Position numbers and translations under genes: made by a program. A model generated the notes under the pieces. The model did not search any database. It was not told where the DNA came from and saw nothing but the letters and a program-made list of their open reading frames with translations. DNA of 50,436 nucleotides from Aestuariivirga sp. (GTDB lineage Bacteria > Pseudomonadota > Alphaproteobacteria > Rhizobiales > Aestuariivirgaceae), in contig NZ_JADCDA010000051.1 in assembly GCF_020252405.1 (NCBI RefSeq), positions 1 through 50,436 of the forward strand, given 5' to 3'. Within the stretch, counting starts at the first letter, position 1. Each line of letters opens with the position of its first letter. Of the stretch, positions 34,975 through 43,365 are shown one piece after another.

Positions 34975-37353
34975 ATGTTCATGATGCATCCGCAGTTTCC
35001 CGCCGCCCGGGTCTCCGGCCTGCTGAAGGCGGCCGAGAGCGCCGCCCGGGCGATCCCGCCCGCCTTCCCGCTCACCGCCACGGTGGCGGTGAACCCTTTC
35101 CTCGGCCAGACGGGCCAGGACCTCGCCACCACTGCGGCACTGCTGGCGCGCGTCGCCGGCACGAAGGTCACGCCGCCGCGCAGCAGCTTTGCCGCGAAGC
35201 TTCGCGCGGGCGAGATCGAGGACGCCGATCTCGCGGCGGCGCTCGAGGCTTCCGCCGCGCCGCTGAAGCCCAGGGACGTAACGGCCCTGAAGGCGCTGCT
35301 TGCCGTGGAACGGCCCGCCCCGCAGGCGCTGCCCACCGTGGCCGAGCTTGCGGCCCGGGCCGACGGCACGGACTGGCCGGGCGTCATCGCGCGTGCCTTC
35401 GGCCTGTGGGCGGCGGGCCACTTCGACCGCGGCCAGGCCCTGTGGTCGCCCGCCGCCGGCCGCAGCACCTATGATGCCTGGCGGGCCTGGGCGGTGCATG
35501 ATCTCACACCGGAGATCGCCGGCCTCACCGGCTTCTGCTCGCATGTGGCGGAAGCTCCCGACACGGCGGAGCGCGCCATCCTGCGCGCTTCGGAGGCGCT
35601 GGGCCTGAGCGAGGCCGCCGCCGGCACCGCCTTCCACCGGCTGATGATCGACCTCGGCGGCTGGGCGCAGCATGCGCGCTGGCTGCTGTGGGAAGCGGAG
35701 CTCACGGGCGGGACGGACGCGACGCTCACCGACCTGCTCGCCATCCGGTTGACCTGGGAAGAGGCGCTGCTGGCGCACCGGCCCTGTCTCGCCGGCAGCT
35801 GGCAGCAGGTGACGGAGGCGCATTCAGCACCCGTGATGGCCTCCGCCGAGGATATTGCCGACGCCATCCTGCAGGAGGCAGCCGAGCGGGGGCAGCAGCG
35901 GAAGCTGGCGCTGAAGCTGGTGAGCGGCCACACACCGGAGGGACGTCCCAGCCTGCAGGCGGCCTTCTGCATCGACGTGCGCTCGGAGGTGTTCCGCCGC
36001 GCGCTGGAGGCGGCTGACCCAACCGTCGAGACCGTCGGCTTTGCCGGCTTCTTCGGCCTGACCGTGAAGCACCGGCCGCATGGCACGGAGATGACCGAGG
36101 CGCATCTTCCCGTGCTGCTCAACCCCGCACTGACATCGACGGGGCATGAGAGCGCCAGGTCCGAAGAGGACGCGCGCATCGCGGCGCGCACGGTCAGGGC
36201 CTGGGGCCGCTTCCGGCAGGCGGCGGTGTCTTCCTTCGCCTTCGTCGAGGCGGCGGGGCCGGGCTATGCGCTGAAGCTGGTCAAGGACGCACTCGCCCTC
36301 GTCAGCAAGCCGGCCACGCCGGAGCCCGCGCCGCGCATCGAGGGCGGCATGACGGCGCAGGCCAAGGCCGCGACCGCCGCCGCGGTGCTGAAGGCGATGA
36401 GCATGACCGCGGGCCACGCGCCGCTGGTGCTGCTGCTGGGCCACGGCGCGCATGTCACCAACAATCCGCATGAGAGCGCCTATCACTGCGGCGCCTGCGG
36501 CGGGCATACGGGCGAAGTCTCCGCGAGGCTGCTGGCGCAACTGCTGAACGACCCGGAGACGAGGAGCGGCCTCGCGCAGCATGGCATCAGCCTGCCGCAG
36601 GACACGCTTTTCGTGGCCGGCCTTCACGAAACCACCACGGACGAGGTGACGCTCTATGAGGATGGCTTCCCGCCGGAGCAGTGCGCAAGGCTCGCCGTCA
36701 CGCGGCAGCTGCTCCGGCGCGCCGCCCGGATGACGCGCGCCGAGCGGGCGCTGCGGCTGCCCGGCGCCACCGCCTTCGCCATCACGCAGCGCGCGCTGAA
36801 CTGGGCCGAGGTGCGGCCCGAATGGGGGCTCGCCGGCTGTTCCGCCTTCATCGCCGCGCCGCGCCGCGTGACCGCGCAAGCCGATCTCGGCGGCAGGTGT
36901 TTCCTGCACAGCTATGACTGGAGGGCCGACGCGGGCTTCGGCACGCTGGAGCTGATCATCACCGCGCCCGTCGTCGTCGCCAGCTGGATCAGCCTGCAGT
37001 ATTACGGTTCGGCGGTGGCGCCCGAGGTGTTCGGCGGCGGCAACAAGCTGATCCATAATGTGGTGGGCGGCATCGGCGTGCTTCAGGGCAATGGCGGCAC
37101 GCTGCGCGCGGGCCTGCCCTGGCAGGCGGTGCATGACGGGACCAGGCTGGTGCACGAACCGCTGCGCCTGACCGTGATGATCGAGGCGCCGCGGGAGGCG
37201 ATCGGCGCCGTGCTGGCCAGGCACCCGCAGGTGGCCGCGCTCTTCGAAAACGGCTGGCTGCACCTTCTCGCCCTCGAAGATGGCGCGGTGAGCGCCCGCT
37301 ACCGCCCCGGCGGCAGCTGGGAGCAGCTCACCCAAACGCGCCGGGCGGCATGA
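34975..37353 (+). CDS. dabA: DabA, zinc subunit of the DAB inorganic carbon pump (DUF2309)
   Basis: A 792-residue cytoplasmic-side protein of the DUF2309/UPF0753 family. DabA resembles a beta-carbonic anhydrase and is proposed to hydrate CO2 vectorially to bicarbonate. The expected zinc-site residues are present: Cys332 and Asp334 in AFCIDVRSE, His490 in LLGHGAHVTNNP and Cys505 in AYHCGACGGHTG. The 15-residue step from His490 to Cys505 equals that between the known ligands of the Halothiobacillus protein. CAGGAGA precedes the ATG. The stop overlaps the DUF6671 gene (ATGA). All key residues are intact, so the pump should be active. Confidence 0.92.
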   Translation: MFMMHPQFPAARVSGLLKAAESAARAIPPAFPLTATVAVNPFLGQTGQDLATTAALLARVAGTKVTPPRSSFAAKLRAGEIEDADLAAALEASAAPLKPRDVTALKALLAVERPAPQALPTVAELAARADGTDWPGVIARAFGLWAAGHFDRGQALWSPAAGRSTYDAWRAWAVHDLTPEIAGLTGFCSHVAEAPDTAERAILRASEALGLSEAAAGTAFHRLMIDLGGWAQHARWLLWEAELTGGTDATLTDLLAIRLTWEEALLAHRPCLAGSWQQVTEAHSAPVMASAEDIADAILQEAAERGQQRKLALKLVSGHTPEGRPSLQAAFCIDVRSEVFRRALEAADPTVETVGFAGFFGLTVKHRPHGTEMTEAHLPVLLNPALTSTGHESARSEEDARIAARTVRAWGRFRQAAVSSFAFVEAAGPGYALKLVKDALALVSKPATPEPAPRIEGGMTAQAKAATAAAVLKAMSMTAGHAPLVLLLGHGAHVTNNPHESAYHCGACGGHTGEVSARLLAQLLNDPETRSGLAQHGISLPQDTLFVAGLHETTTDEVTLYEDGFPPEQCARLAVTRQLLRRAARMTRAERALRLPGATAFAITQRALNWAEVRPEWGLAGCSAFIAAPRRVTAQADLGGRCFLHSYDWRADAGFGTLELIITAPVVVASWISLQYYGSAVAPEVFGGGNKLIHNVVGGIGVLQGNGGTLRAGLPWQAVHDGTRLVHEPLRLTVMIEAPREAIGAVLARHPQVAALFENGWLHLLALEDGAVSARYRPGGSWEQLTQTRRAA

Positions 37354-38168
37354 GCTACCGCGGGCGGATGGCGGCGCTGGGGACCCGGCACGCGAAGGAG
37401 CGCGTTATCGCGCCCGCCTTCGCGGAGCGGCTGGGGCTTGCCGTGCAGGCCCCCGCGGGCATCGACACCGATGCGCTGGGAACCTTCACCGGCGAGACGC
37501 CGCGCGCGGGCTCGATGCGCGATGCCGCGCGGGCCAAGGCGCGGCTGGGCATGGAGGCCGCCGGCCTGCCCATCGGCATGGCCAGCGAGGGCAGCTTCGG
37601 GCCGCATCCCTTCATGCCTTTCATCGCTTCAGGCCGCGAGATGATGCTCTTGATCGACGATGCGCGCGGGCTTGAGATTGTGGAGGAATGCGTTTCCGAA
37701 AGGACCAACTTCGCCGCGCTGGACCTGACGGAGGGCGCCGATGTCGGGGCTTTTCTCGGGCGCGCCGGCTTCCCCTCGCATGCGCTGGTGCTGCGCCGCG
37801 GCGGGCGCATCACGAAGGGCATCAACGATCGCGCCGCGCTCGAAAGCCTGCTCTCCGCGGGCCGGGGCGAAGGGCAACTCGAGACCGACATGCGGGCCCA
37901 TGTGAACCCCACGCGCATGGCCGAGATCGGGAAGCTGGCAGCAAGGCTCGCGGCGCGCATCGCAACGGCCTGCCCCGCCTGCGCGGCGCCCGGCTTCGGC
38001 ACGGTCCGCAGCGAAGCGGGATTGCCCTGCGCGGCGTGCGAAACGCCAACCGCGCTGGTGCGCAGCCTGGTTGCCGGCTGCGCGCTGTGCGGATACGAGA
38101 AACGGTCACCGAGAACCGACGGCCGCATGGCCGCAAGCCCCGCCGAATGCCCGGAGTGCAATCCATGA
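37350..38168 (+). CDS. DUF6671 family protein with zinc-ribbon tail
   Basis: A 272-residue protein with no established function. The N-terminal 200 residues fit DUF6671, with [33 protein letters not shown] and [14 protein letters not shown]. The C-terminal 60 residues hold Cys pairs (CPAC, CAAC, CALC and CPEC), probably one or two zinc ribbons. No signal peptide or membrane segment is seen. It overlaps dabA by four bases and cysD by four bases (both ATGA), so it is made in fixed proportion with both. A role in supporting DabA or CysD is inferred from context alone. Confidence 0.7.
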   Translation: MSYRGRMAALGTRHAKERVIAPAFAERLGLAVQAPAGIDTDALGTFTGETPRAGSMRDAARAKARLGMEAAGLPIGMASEGSFGPHPFMPFIASGREMMLLIDDARGLEIVEECVSERTNFAALDLTEGADVGAFLGRAGFPSHALVLRRGGRITKGINDRAALESLLSAGRGEGQLETDMRAHVNPTRMAEIGKLAARLAARIATACPACAAPGFGTVRSEAGLPCAACETPTALVRSLVAGCALCGYEKRSPRTDGRMAASPAECPECNP

Positions 38169-39064
38169 GCCTGTCCCACCTCGACCGTCTCGAAGCCGAG
38201 GCGATCCACATCATTCGCGAGACGGCGGCGCAGTTCAGAAGACCCGTGCTGCTTTATTCGATCGGCAAGGACTCGACCACGCTGTTGCACCTCTGCGCCA
38301 AGGCCTTCCATCCGGGAAAGCCGCCCTTTCCGCTGCTGCACATCGACTCGACCTGGGAGTTCCGCGATGCGCTGGCCTTCCGCGACTGGGTGGTGAGGCG
38401 CTATGGCGTGGAGCTTGTGGTCTATCGCAACGAGGATGGCGTTCAGAAGAACATCAACCCTTTCGACCATGGTTCGAGCCTCTATACCGAGATCATGCGC
38501 ACCGTGCCGCTGAAGCAGGCCATCACCGAACTGGGCTTCGATGCGGCGATGGGCGGGGCACGGCGCGACGAGGAGAAGTCGCGCGCCAAGGAACGCGTGT
38601 TCTCGGTGCGCGACGCGAACCATGGCTGGAACCCCAAGAACCAGCGGCCCGAACTGTGGGACAATTACAACGGCCGCCTTGCGCCCGGCCAGACGATGCG
38701 CGTGTTCCCGATCTCCAACTGGACGGAGATCGACGTCTGGCTCTATATCCTGCGCGAGGAGATTCCGCTGCCGCCGGTCTATTTCGCGGCCGAGCGGCCG
38801 GTGGTGCGGCGCGACGGGCAGATCATCCTCGTCGATGACGCGCGCATGCGCCTTCGCCCCGGTGAGGAGCCGGAAATGCTGCCGGTGCGCTTCCGCACCT
38901 GCGGCTGCTATCCGCTTACGGGCGGCATGGTGTCATCGGCGAAAGACGTGCGCGGGGTGATCCTCGAAACGGTCCAGGCGTCCGGCTCCGAGCGCGCCGG
39001 ACGCATGATCGACAAGGACGGCGCTTCCGCCATGGAGGACAAGAAGCGGCAGGGTTATTTCTGA
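38165..39064 (+). CDS. cysD: Sulfate adenylyltransferase subunit 2 (CysD), without CysN
   Basis: A 299-residue PP-loop enzyme. The PP motif SIGKDS is at 32-37, and the later [27 protein letters not shown] and [12 protein letters not shown] segments match the small subunit of ATP sulfurylase. It ends in the standard KKRQGYF. CysD normally works with the GTPase CysN, whose gene usually follows; here none follows and none is in the window. Its ATG overlaps the DUF6671 stop. It may pair with a distant CysN or have a new role with the dab operon. Confidence 0.92.
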   Translation: MSLSHLDRLEAEAIHIIRETAAQFRRPVLLYSIGKDSTTLLHLCAKAFHPGKPPFPLLHIDSTWEFRDALAFRDWVVRRYGVELVVYRNEDGVQKNINPFDHGSSLYTEIMRTVPLKQAITELGFDAAMGGARRDEEKSRAKERVFSVRDANHGWNPKNQRPELWDNYNGRLAPGQTMRVFPISNWTEIDVWLYILREEIPLPPVYFAAERPVVRRDGQIILVDDARMRLRPGEEPEMLPVRFRTCGCYPLTGGMVSSAKDVRGVILETVQASGSERAGRMIDKDGASAMEDKKRQGYF

Positions 39065-39160
39065 GGCGCGCCATAGCGCGCATTGCCGCCGCCATACCGC
39101 GCGCCATACCGCGCCGCGGGCAGCGCGCGCAGTCCGGGGCCATCTGACCGTGGTTCCCCG
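39065..39160. repeat. Short CGCCATA repeats after cysD
   Basis: Three units of the type CGCCATA followed by GCGCGC or CCGCGC occur within about 50 bases after the cysD stop. The stretch is GC-rich with self-complementary parts, so it might fold as a weak terminator between two convergent genes. No gene was seen. Confidence 0.35.
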
Positions 39161-39616
39161 TCAGCCGTTGGGCCTGATGCGGTAGATCTGGCCGAAGAAG
39201 CTGACCAGCAACGCAGTGGACCAGCTCAGGCAGAACACGCCCGACATGGAGATCATCGGCGCCAGCATGCGCCAGCGGTCATCGACATCGACCCGCGTCA
39301 GGCCCAGCGCGGTATAGTTCTCGAGGGAATAGTAGACGCCCTCGCGATAGGTCGGCAGGGCGCCTGCCGCATGCATGAACAGGCCCCACGCGAAATTGGT
39401 CATCATGTGAAGGCCGAACAGCAGCATCATCGCCGCAAGGATGACGATCATCGCCCGGTGCTGGGGCAGCGAATGAATGTTCCCGACGTTGAATTTCATG
39501 TGGAACAGCCGGATCGAGACGTGAAGACCCACCAGGTGGAGCGCCACAATCGCCACGAAGGCAAGCACGCACAAGCCGAAGGATTCGAGCACGAGGGTTT
39601 CGGGAGCGGATAACAT
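39161..39616 (-). CDS. Ion-channel-like membrane protein
   Basis: A 151-residue protein with about four hydrophobic stretches, near residues 8-30, 50-72, 78-90 and 117-140. Between the last two lies YYSLENYTALGLTRVD, which sits where a two-segment potassium channel has its pore helix and TVGYGD filter; the filter is altered to TALGLTRV. The fold therefore looks like Ion_trans_2, but potassium selectivity is doubtful. It is divergent from a membrane LuxR-type regulator across about 150 bases. Function unknown. Confidence 0.6.
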   Translation of the reverse strand: MLSAPETLVLESFGLCVLAFVAIVALHLVGLHVSIRLFHMKFNVGNIHSLPQHRAMIVILAAMMLLFGLHMMTNFAWGLFMHAAGALPTYREGVYYSLENYTALGLTRVDVDDRWRMLAPMISMSGVFCLSWSTALLVSFFGQIYRIRPNG

Positions 39617-39766
39617 GGAGATTCCTTACAGCATCGGCCGGGCAAGCGGAATTGCCCGCGGCGCAAGACTTTCTCCAGGGCGCGACGGTTTGGCGCTTTG
39701 CCCAGCTGTTCGGGCGCCGTGATTGATGATTAAACGGGATCCCCGACGTTTGAACCGGACCCTGTG
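39617..39766. promoter_or_regulatory. Divergent spacer between channel-like and LuxR-type genes
   Basis: This 150-base gap must hold promoters in both directions. GGGCAA and TTGCCC form a perfect 6-bp stem with a GCGGAA loop around 39639-39656, a possible site for the neighbouring regulator. No clear -35/-10 pair was found. Confidence 0.3.
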
Positions 39767-40294
39767 ATGAAACATCGTCTGCCAGCCCTGATCATGGCCC
39801 TGATCGCGGTGCAAGTCATTTGCGCCATTGTCTTTTTTGTTGACGTCATGCGGGACGCGGCCGACCTTGGCGGGGTCGGCTGGGGTCTGCTGCCGGAAGC
39901 CCTGGCGAGCCTCGCCCTTTTCGTCGGCATTGCCTTCGAAGCGGCCTGCCTCGCGCACCTGCTGCGGCGAAAGGCAAGCCTGGAGCGCAGCGTGGGGCTG
40001 GCCTCCTCGGCGCTGCAAGGGGTGATCGAGAACCATTTCGACGCATGGAAGCTTACCGCCAGCGAGCGCGACGTGGCGGCCCTCATGGTGAAGGGCCTGT
40101 CCATTTCCGAGATCGCGGGGGTCCGCGGCTCGGCGGAGGGCACCGTCAAGGCTCACCTCAACGCCATCTACCGCAAGGCCGACGCACGCAACCGTGCGGA
40201 GGTGCTGAGCCATATCATGGATACGCTCATCGACAGGCCGCTGCTGTCCGGCGGGGAGCGCCCGCCCGCGGGAACGCGCAGAGCCGTCAACTGA
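39767..40294 (+). CDS. Membrane-anchored LuxR-type HTH regulator
   Basis: A 175-residue protein. Two membrane segments lie near residues 5-27 (LPALIMALIAVQVICAIVFF) and 42-64, then a short linker and a LuxR/GerE-type HTH from about 95 to 160, with LTASERDVAALMVKGLSISE and GTVKAHLNAIYRK. There is no receiver or ligand domain, so a membrane-borne signal may act directly. ATG at 39767 is preferred over the GTG just before it. It is divergent from the channel-like gene, which suggests a regulator-target pair. Confidence 0.8.
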   Translation: MKHRLPALIMALIAVQVICAIVFFVDVMRDAADLGGVGWGLLPEALASLALFVGIAFEAACLAHLLRRKASLERSVGLASSALQGVIENHFDAWKLTASERDVAALMVKGLSISEIAGVRGSAEGTVKAHLNAIYRKADARNRAEVLSHIMDTLIDRPLLSGGERPPAGTRRAVN

Positions 40295-40393
40295 AGGATT
40301 GTGCCGCTGATCTTCGAGCGCGGGCGCGGAAGGTGCGCGGGCTGACCGACGGATGGCGAACCTTGCGCGTCGGCCCCGGGCGGCCCCGGCCGC

Positions 40394-40879
40394 TCAGGCG
40401 GCGGTGATGCGCAGCTTCCGGTCTCGCGCGCGCAGGATGTACCACACGAGGATGACGCCAACCCCCTTGGACGCCATTTCCGTGAGGAAGGCGGCGGGCG
40501 TCAGGTAGCCTGCGAGATACTGGAAGGCCAGCGTGTCCAGCGGCACGGCGAACATCGCGGAAATCAGGATGCGCTGGGAGAGCGGTTTGCGCAGGAAGGA
40601 ATAAACACCCCAGTCCGCCGTTTCCGACAGGATGAAGGCGGTGATGGAGGCCACCGCGATGGCCGGGTCCACCATGAACCAGGTGAGAACCCCCGCCGCG
40701 GCGGTGGCGAAGAGGATAGAGTGGCCGATCTCGCGCTGGGCATAATCGCGCAGCACGAAGATGAAGCCGACCACCACATTGGCGAGATAGAGGTCGCCCA
40801 GCGGCGTCTGCCATGGTGCGATCGCCGTGAACATCCAGTTCACGGCGACGATGGCGGCGACGTAGAAGGCGACCCACAT
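40394..40879 (-). CDS. VUT family transporter
   Basis: A 161-residue integral membrane protein of the VUT (YhhQ/COG1738) family, with about five or six membrane segments and the family-typical LANVVVGFIFVLRDYAQREIG followed by ILSETADWGVYSF. E. coli YhhQ is a queuosine-precursor transporter; this shorter form may carry a related substrate, but that is inferred. It lies 12 bases after ndk on the same strand, so the two may be co-transcribed. No queuosine gene or riboswitch was noticed here. Confidence 0.75.
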   Translation of the reverse strand: MWVAFYVAAIVAVNWMFTAIAPWQTPLGDLYLANVVVGFIFVLRDYAQREIGHSILFATAAAGVLTWFMVDPAIAVASITAFILSETADWGVYSFLRKPLSQRILISAMFAVPLDTLAFQYLAGYLTPAAFLTEMASKGVGVILVWYILRARDRKLRITAA

Positions 40880-40891
40880 TGGCCTGGTTCC

Positions 40892-41314
40892 CTAGCCGAC
40901 GATCTCCTCAGGCTTGAACACCTGCGCGATCTCGATCCCCGCGTTTTCGGGCGAGTCAGACCCGTGCACAGAATTGGCCTCGATCGACAAGGCGAACTCC
41001 TTGCGGATGGTGCCGGGCGCGGCATTGGCCGGGTTGGTGGCGCCCATCACTTCGCGGTACTTCGCCACCGCGTTCTCGCCCTCCAGCACCTGGACGACGA
41101 CGGGACCCGAAATCATGAAGGCCACGAGGTCGTTGAAGAAGGGGCGCTCCTTATGGACGGCGTAGAAAGCCTCGGCCTCCGCCTTGCCCCACCTGACGCG
41201 CTTCTGGCCGACGATGCGCAAGCCGGCACCCTCGATCCTGGCGTTGATGGCGCCCGTCAGGTTGCGGCTGGTCGCGTCCGGCTTGATGATCGAGAAGGTG
41301 CGTTCGATGGCCAT
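40892..41314 (-). CDS. ndk: Nucleoside diphosphate kinase
   Basis: Balances nucleoside triphosphates by phosphate transfer through an active-site His. The 140-residue length is standard. It starts [18 protein letters not shown], and His117 in [12 protein letters not shown] is the phosphorylated residue. The VUT gene follows after 12 bases, and 102 bases separate ndk from the amino-acid transporter genes. Confidence 0.97.
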   Translation of the reverse strand: MAIERTFSIIKPDATSRNLTGAINARIEGAGLRIVGQKRVRWGKAEAEAFYAVHKERPFFNDLVAFMISGPVVVQVLEGENAVAKYREVMGATNPANAAPGTIRKEFALSIEANSVHGSDSPENAGIEIAQVFKPEEIVG

Positions 41315-41416
41315 GAAAGTCCTCGTTTCCGTGCATGTCTGCGTGAGGGGAAGGGCCGCCGTATAGCGGCGGCGCGGCCTGCTGGCAAGCGCAGCCTCCG
41401 CCGCCGGGGCGGACGG

Positions 41417-42160
41417 TCAGAGCCGGCCGGCCTCAATGATGCGCCTGAGGAAGGCGCGGGTGCGCTCCTGCTTCGGGGCGCCGAAGATTTGCGCGGGCGG
41501 GCCCTCCTCGTGCACCACGCCCTCGAAGAGGAAGCAGACCTTGGAGCCAACCTCCCTGGCAAACCCCATCTCATGCGTCGCCAGAAGCATGGTCATGCCC
41601 TGGGCGGCGAGATCGCGCACGATGTTGAGCACTTCCGAGACGAGTTCGGGGTCGAGCGCGGAAGTGATCTCGTCGAGCAGCATCACCTTCGGTTCCATGG
41701 CCAGCGCGCGCACGATGGCGACGCGCTGCTGCTGGCCGCCGGAGAGCCGGTCGGGATATTCCGCCGCCTTGGCCTCAAGCCCGATGCGCTTCAACAGCGC
41801 CATGGCCCTCGCCTCGGCCTCCGCCCTGTCCACCTTCAGAACCTTCAGCGGCGCCAGCGTCACGTTCTCCAGCACGCTCATGTGCGGGAAGAGGTTGAAG
41901 CTCTGGAATACGATGCCCACATCCCGGCGAAGGCGGTTGACGTCAACGCCGGGCCCCGAGACGCGATCGTTCATCAGCCGGATCTCGCCGGCCTGGATCC
42001 TCTCCAGCCCGTTGATGCAGCGGAGCAGCGTGGACTTGCCGCAGCCCGAGGCCCCAATGAGGCAGACGACCTGGTGCTCGTCCACCGACAGGTTGACGCC
42101 GCGCAGCACCTTCACGGGGCCGAATTCCTTCTCGACGTTCACGATCTCGAGGAAGGACAT
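41417..42160 (-). CDS. Polar amino-acid ABC transporter ATPase
   Basis: A 247-residue ATPase of the GlnQ/AapP type. Walker A GASGCGKST is at 36-44, the Q-loop in VFQSFNLFPHM, signature LSGGQQQRVAIVRA, Walker B VMLLDEITSALDP and the His-loop LATHEMGFARE. It is the last gene of a three-gene operon with a binding protein and one permease and lies two bases after the permease stop. Polar or general L-amino acids are the likely substrate class. Confidence 0.9.
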   Translation of the reverse strand: MSFLEIVNVEKEFGPVKVLRGVNLSVDEHQVVCLIGASGCGKSTLLRCINGLERIQAGEIRLMNDRVSGPGVDVNRLRRDVGIVFQSFNLFPHMSVLENVTLAPLKVLKVDRAEAEARAMALLKRIGLEAKAAEYPDRLSGGQQQRVAIVRALAMEPKVMLLDEITSALDPELVSEVLNIVRDLAAQGMTMLLATHEMGFAREVGSKVCFLFEGVVHEEGPPAQIFGAPKQERTRAFLRRIIEAGRL

Positions 42161-42162
42161 GT

Positions 42163-43317
42163 TCAGCCCCCGGCCCGCATGCGGGCATTGTCGCGCTCGA
42201 TCATCCTGTCGACGAAGCGGGCCTGCGGTATGGTGATGAGGACGAAGAGGATGGCCACCACGGTGACGGCCGACAGGTTGAAGGCATTGGCCGCAATGAT
42301 GCGCGACTGGTTGAAGGCGTCGATGACGCCGACCACCTGCACGAGTGCGGTGTCCTTCTGCAGCCCGATGAAGTCATTGAGCAGCGGAGCGACGATGCGG
42401 CGCACCGCCTGCGGCACGACGACATAACGCATGGTCTGCATGTAGGACAGGCCCAGCGAGCGCGCGGCGGATATCTGGCTCCAGTGGATCGACTCGATGC
42501 CGGCGCGGTAGACCTCGGCGACATAGGCGCCATAGGTCAGCGTCAGCGCCAGGATGCACCACCAGATGACGGGGATTCGGGTGAGCGAGCGCTGCTCGGC
42601 CACCGACATGGAGGAGAGGTCGACGAACCAGCCCACGATGTGCGGCACGATCATCTCCGGCAGGCCGGAGGTGGGGATGCCGAAGCCGATGAGATAGAGC
42701 GTCACCACGGCCGGGAGCCCGCGGAAAATGTCGCAGTAGAGGATGGCAAGCGCGCGGATCGGCTGGCCGGCCTTGCCCGGCATCAGGCGGGCCAGCGCCA
42801 CGATCAGGCCCCACACCAGCACGAGAATTTCCGCCACCACGAAGATGAAGATGTTGGTGAGGAGGAATTGCCTCGTCACCAGCCACCACTTCTGCTGCAT
42901 CAGCGGCAGGTAGAAGAAGGTCTTGCCCACGGCGACGTCGTTCATCATCACAAAGACGGCGAAGCCGAGCGCCATCAGCGCGAAGGCCCCCCAGCCGAAG
43001 GTGACCCAGGCATTCTCGCGCGAGGCGGCGGTCTGGATGCGGGCTTCGGCGATGTCACCGGCGGCGAGCGCCGCGGCAGCCTTGCGCGATCCACCCAAGG
43101 CGCGGAGCGCCGGAATGAACAGCAGCGCCGTGCCAGCAATGGCGGTCCAGAACACCGCCTGCCAGAAGCCGTTCATCACGCCGAGGAATTCGAGCGAGGA
43201 GCGGATGAGGGTGGCGGCGCCATAGGCTGCGAGCGTGCTGAGCGCGGCAAAGAGCAGTGCTGCAAGCGCCAGGCCATCGGCGCGCTGCGGCAGCGGATGA
43301 GGAGCGGGCTTCTTCAC
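42163..43317 (-). CDS. AapM-like amino-acid ABC transporter permease
   Basis: A 384-residue permease with two to four extra N-terminal membrane segments before the standard core, which resembles AapM of the general amino-acid system. The coupling loop reads EVYRAGIESIHWSQISAARS. The usual partner AapQ is missing, so either two copies pair or a second permease lies elsewhere. It begins with GTG at 43317, after a strong hairpin that follows the binding-protein gene. The ATPase gene follows at once. Confidence 0.88.
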   Translation of the reverse strand: MKKPAPHPLPQRADGLALAALLFAALSTLAAYGAATLIRSSLEFLGVMNGFWQAVFWTAIAGTALLFIPALRALGGSRKAAAALAAGDIAEARIQTAASRENAWVTFGWGAFALMALGFAVFVMMNDVAVGKTFFYLPLMQQKWWLVTRQFLLTNIFIFVVAEILVLVWGLIVALARLMPGKAGQPIRALAILYCDIFRGLPAVVTLYLIGFGIPTSGLPEMIVPHIVGWFVDLSSMSVAEQRSLTRIPVIWWCILALTLTYGAYVAEVYRAGIESIHWSQISAARSLGLSYMQTMRYVVVPQAVRRIVAPLLNDFIGLQKDTALVQVVGVIDAFNQSRIIAANAFNLSAVTVVAILFVLITIPQARFVDRMIERDNARMRAGG

Positions 43318-43330
43318 GTGAGGATGGCAA

Positions 43331-43359
43331 TGCCCCCGCCACCTTCAGCAGCGGGGGCA
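43331..43359 (-). terminator. GC hairpin between binding protein and permease genes
   Basis: TGCCCCCGC (43331-43339) and GCGGGGGCA (43351-43359) form a perfect 9-bp stem with an 11-base loop, with no T-run. It follows the binding-protein stop by a few bases, as in the ugp operon, and probably protects that message or limits read-through to the permease gene. Confidence 0.6.
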
Positions 43360-43365
43360 GTGACC

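Noticed and set aside
33364-35823. Long frames on both strands overlapping dabB and dabA
   Set aside because: They lack membrane segments or known motifs and are biased to Arg, Gly and Gln; dabB and dabA have expected lengths and motifs.
38165-39064. PAPS reductase or another PP-loop enzyme in place of CysD
   Set aside because: The full set of CysD segments and the KKRQGYF ending are present, and CysH motifs are absent.
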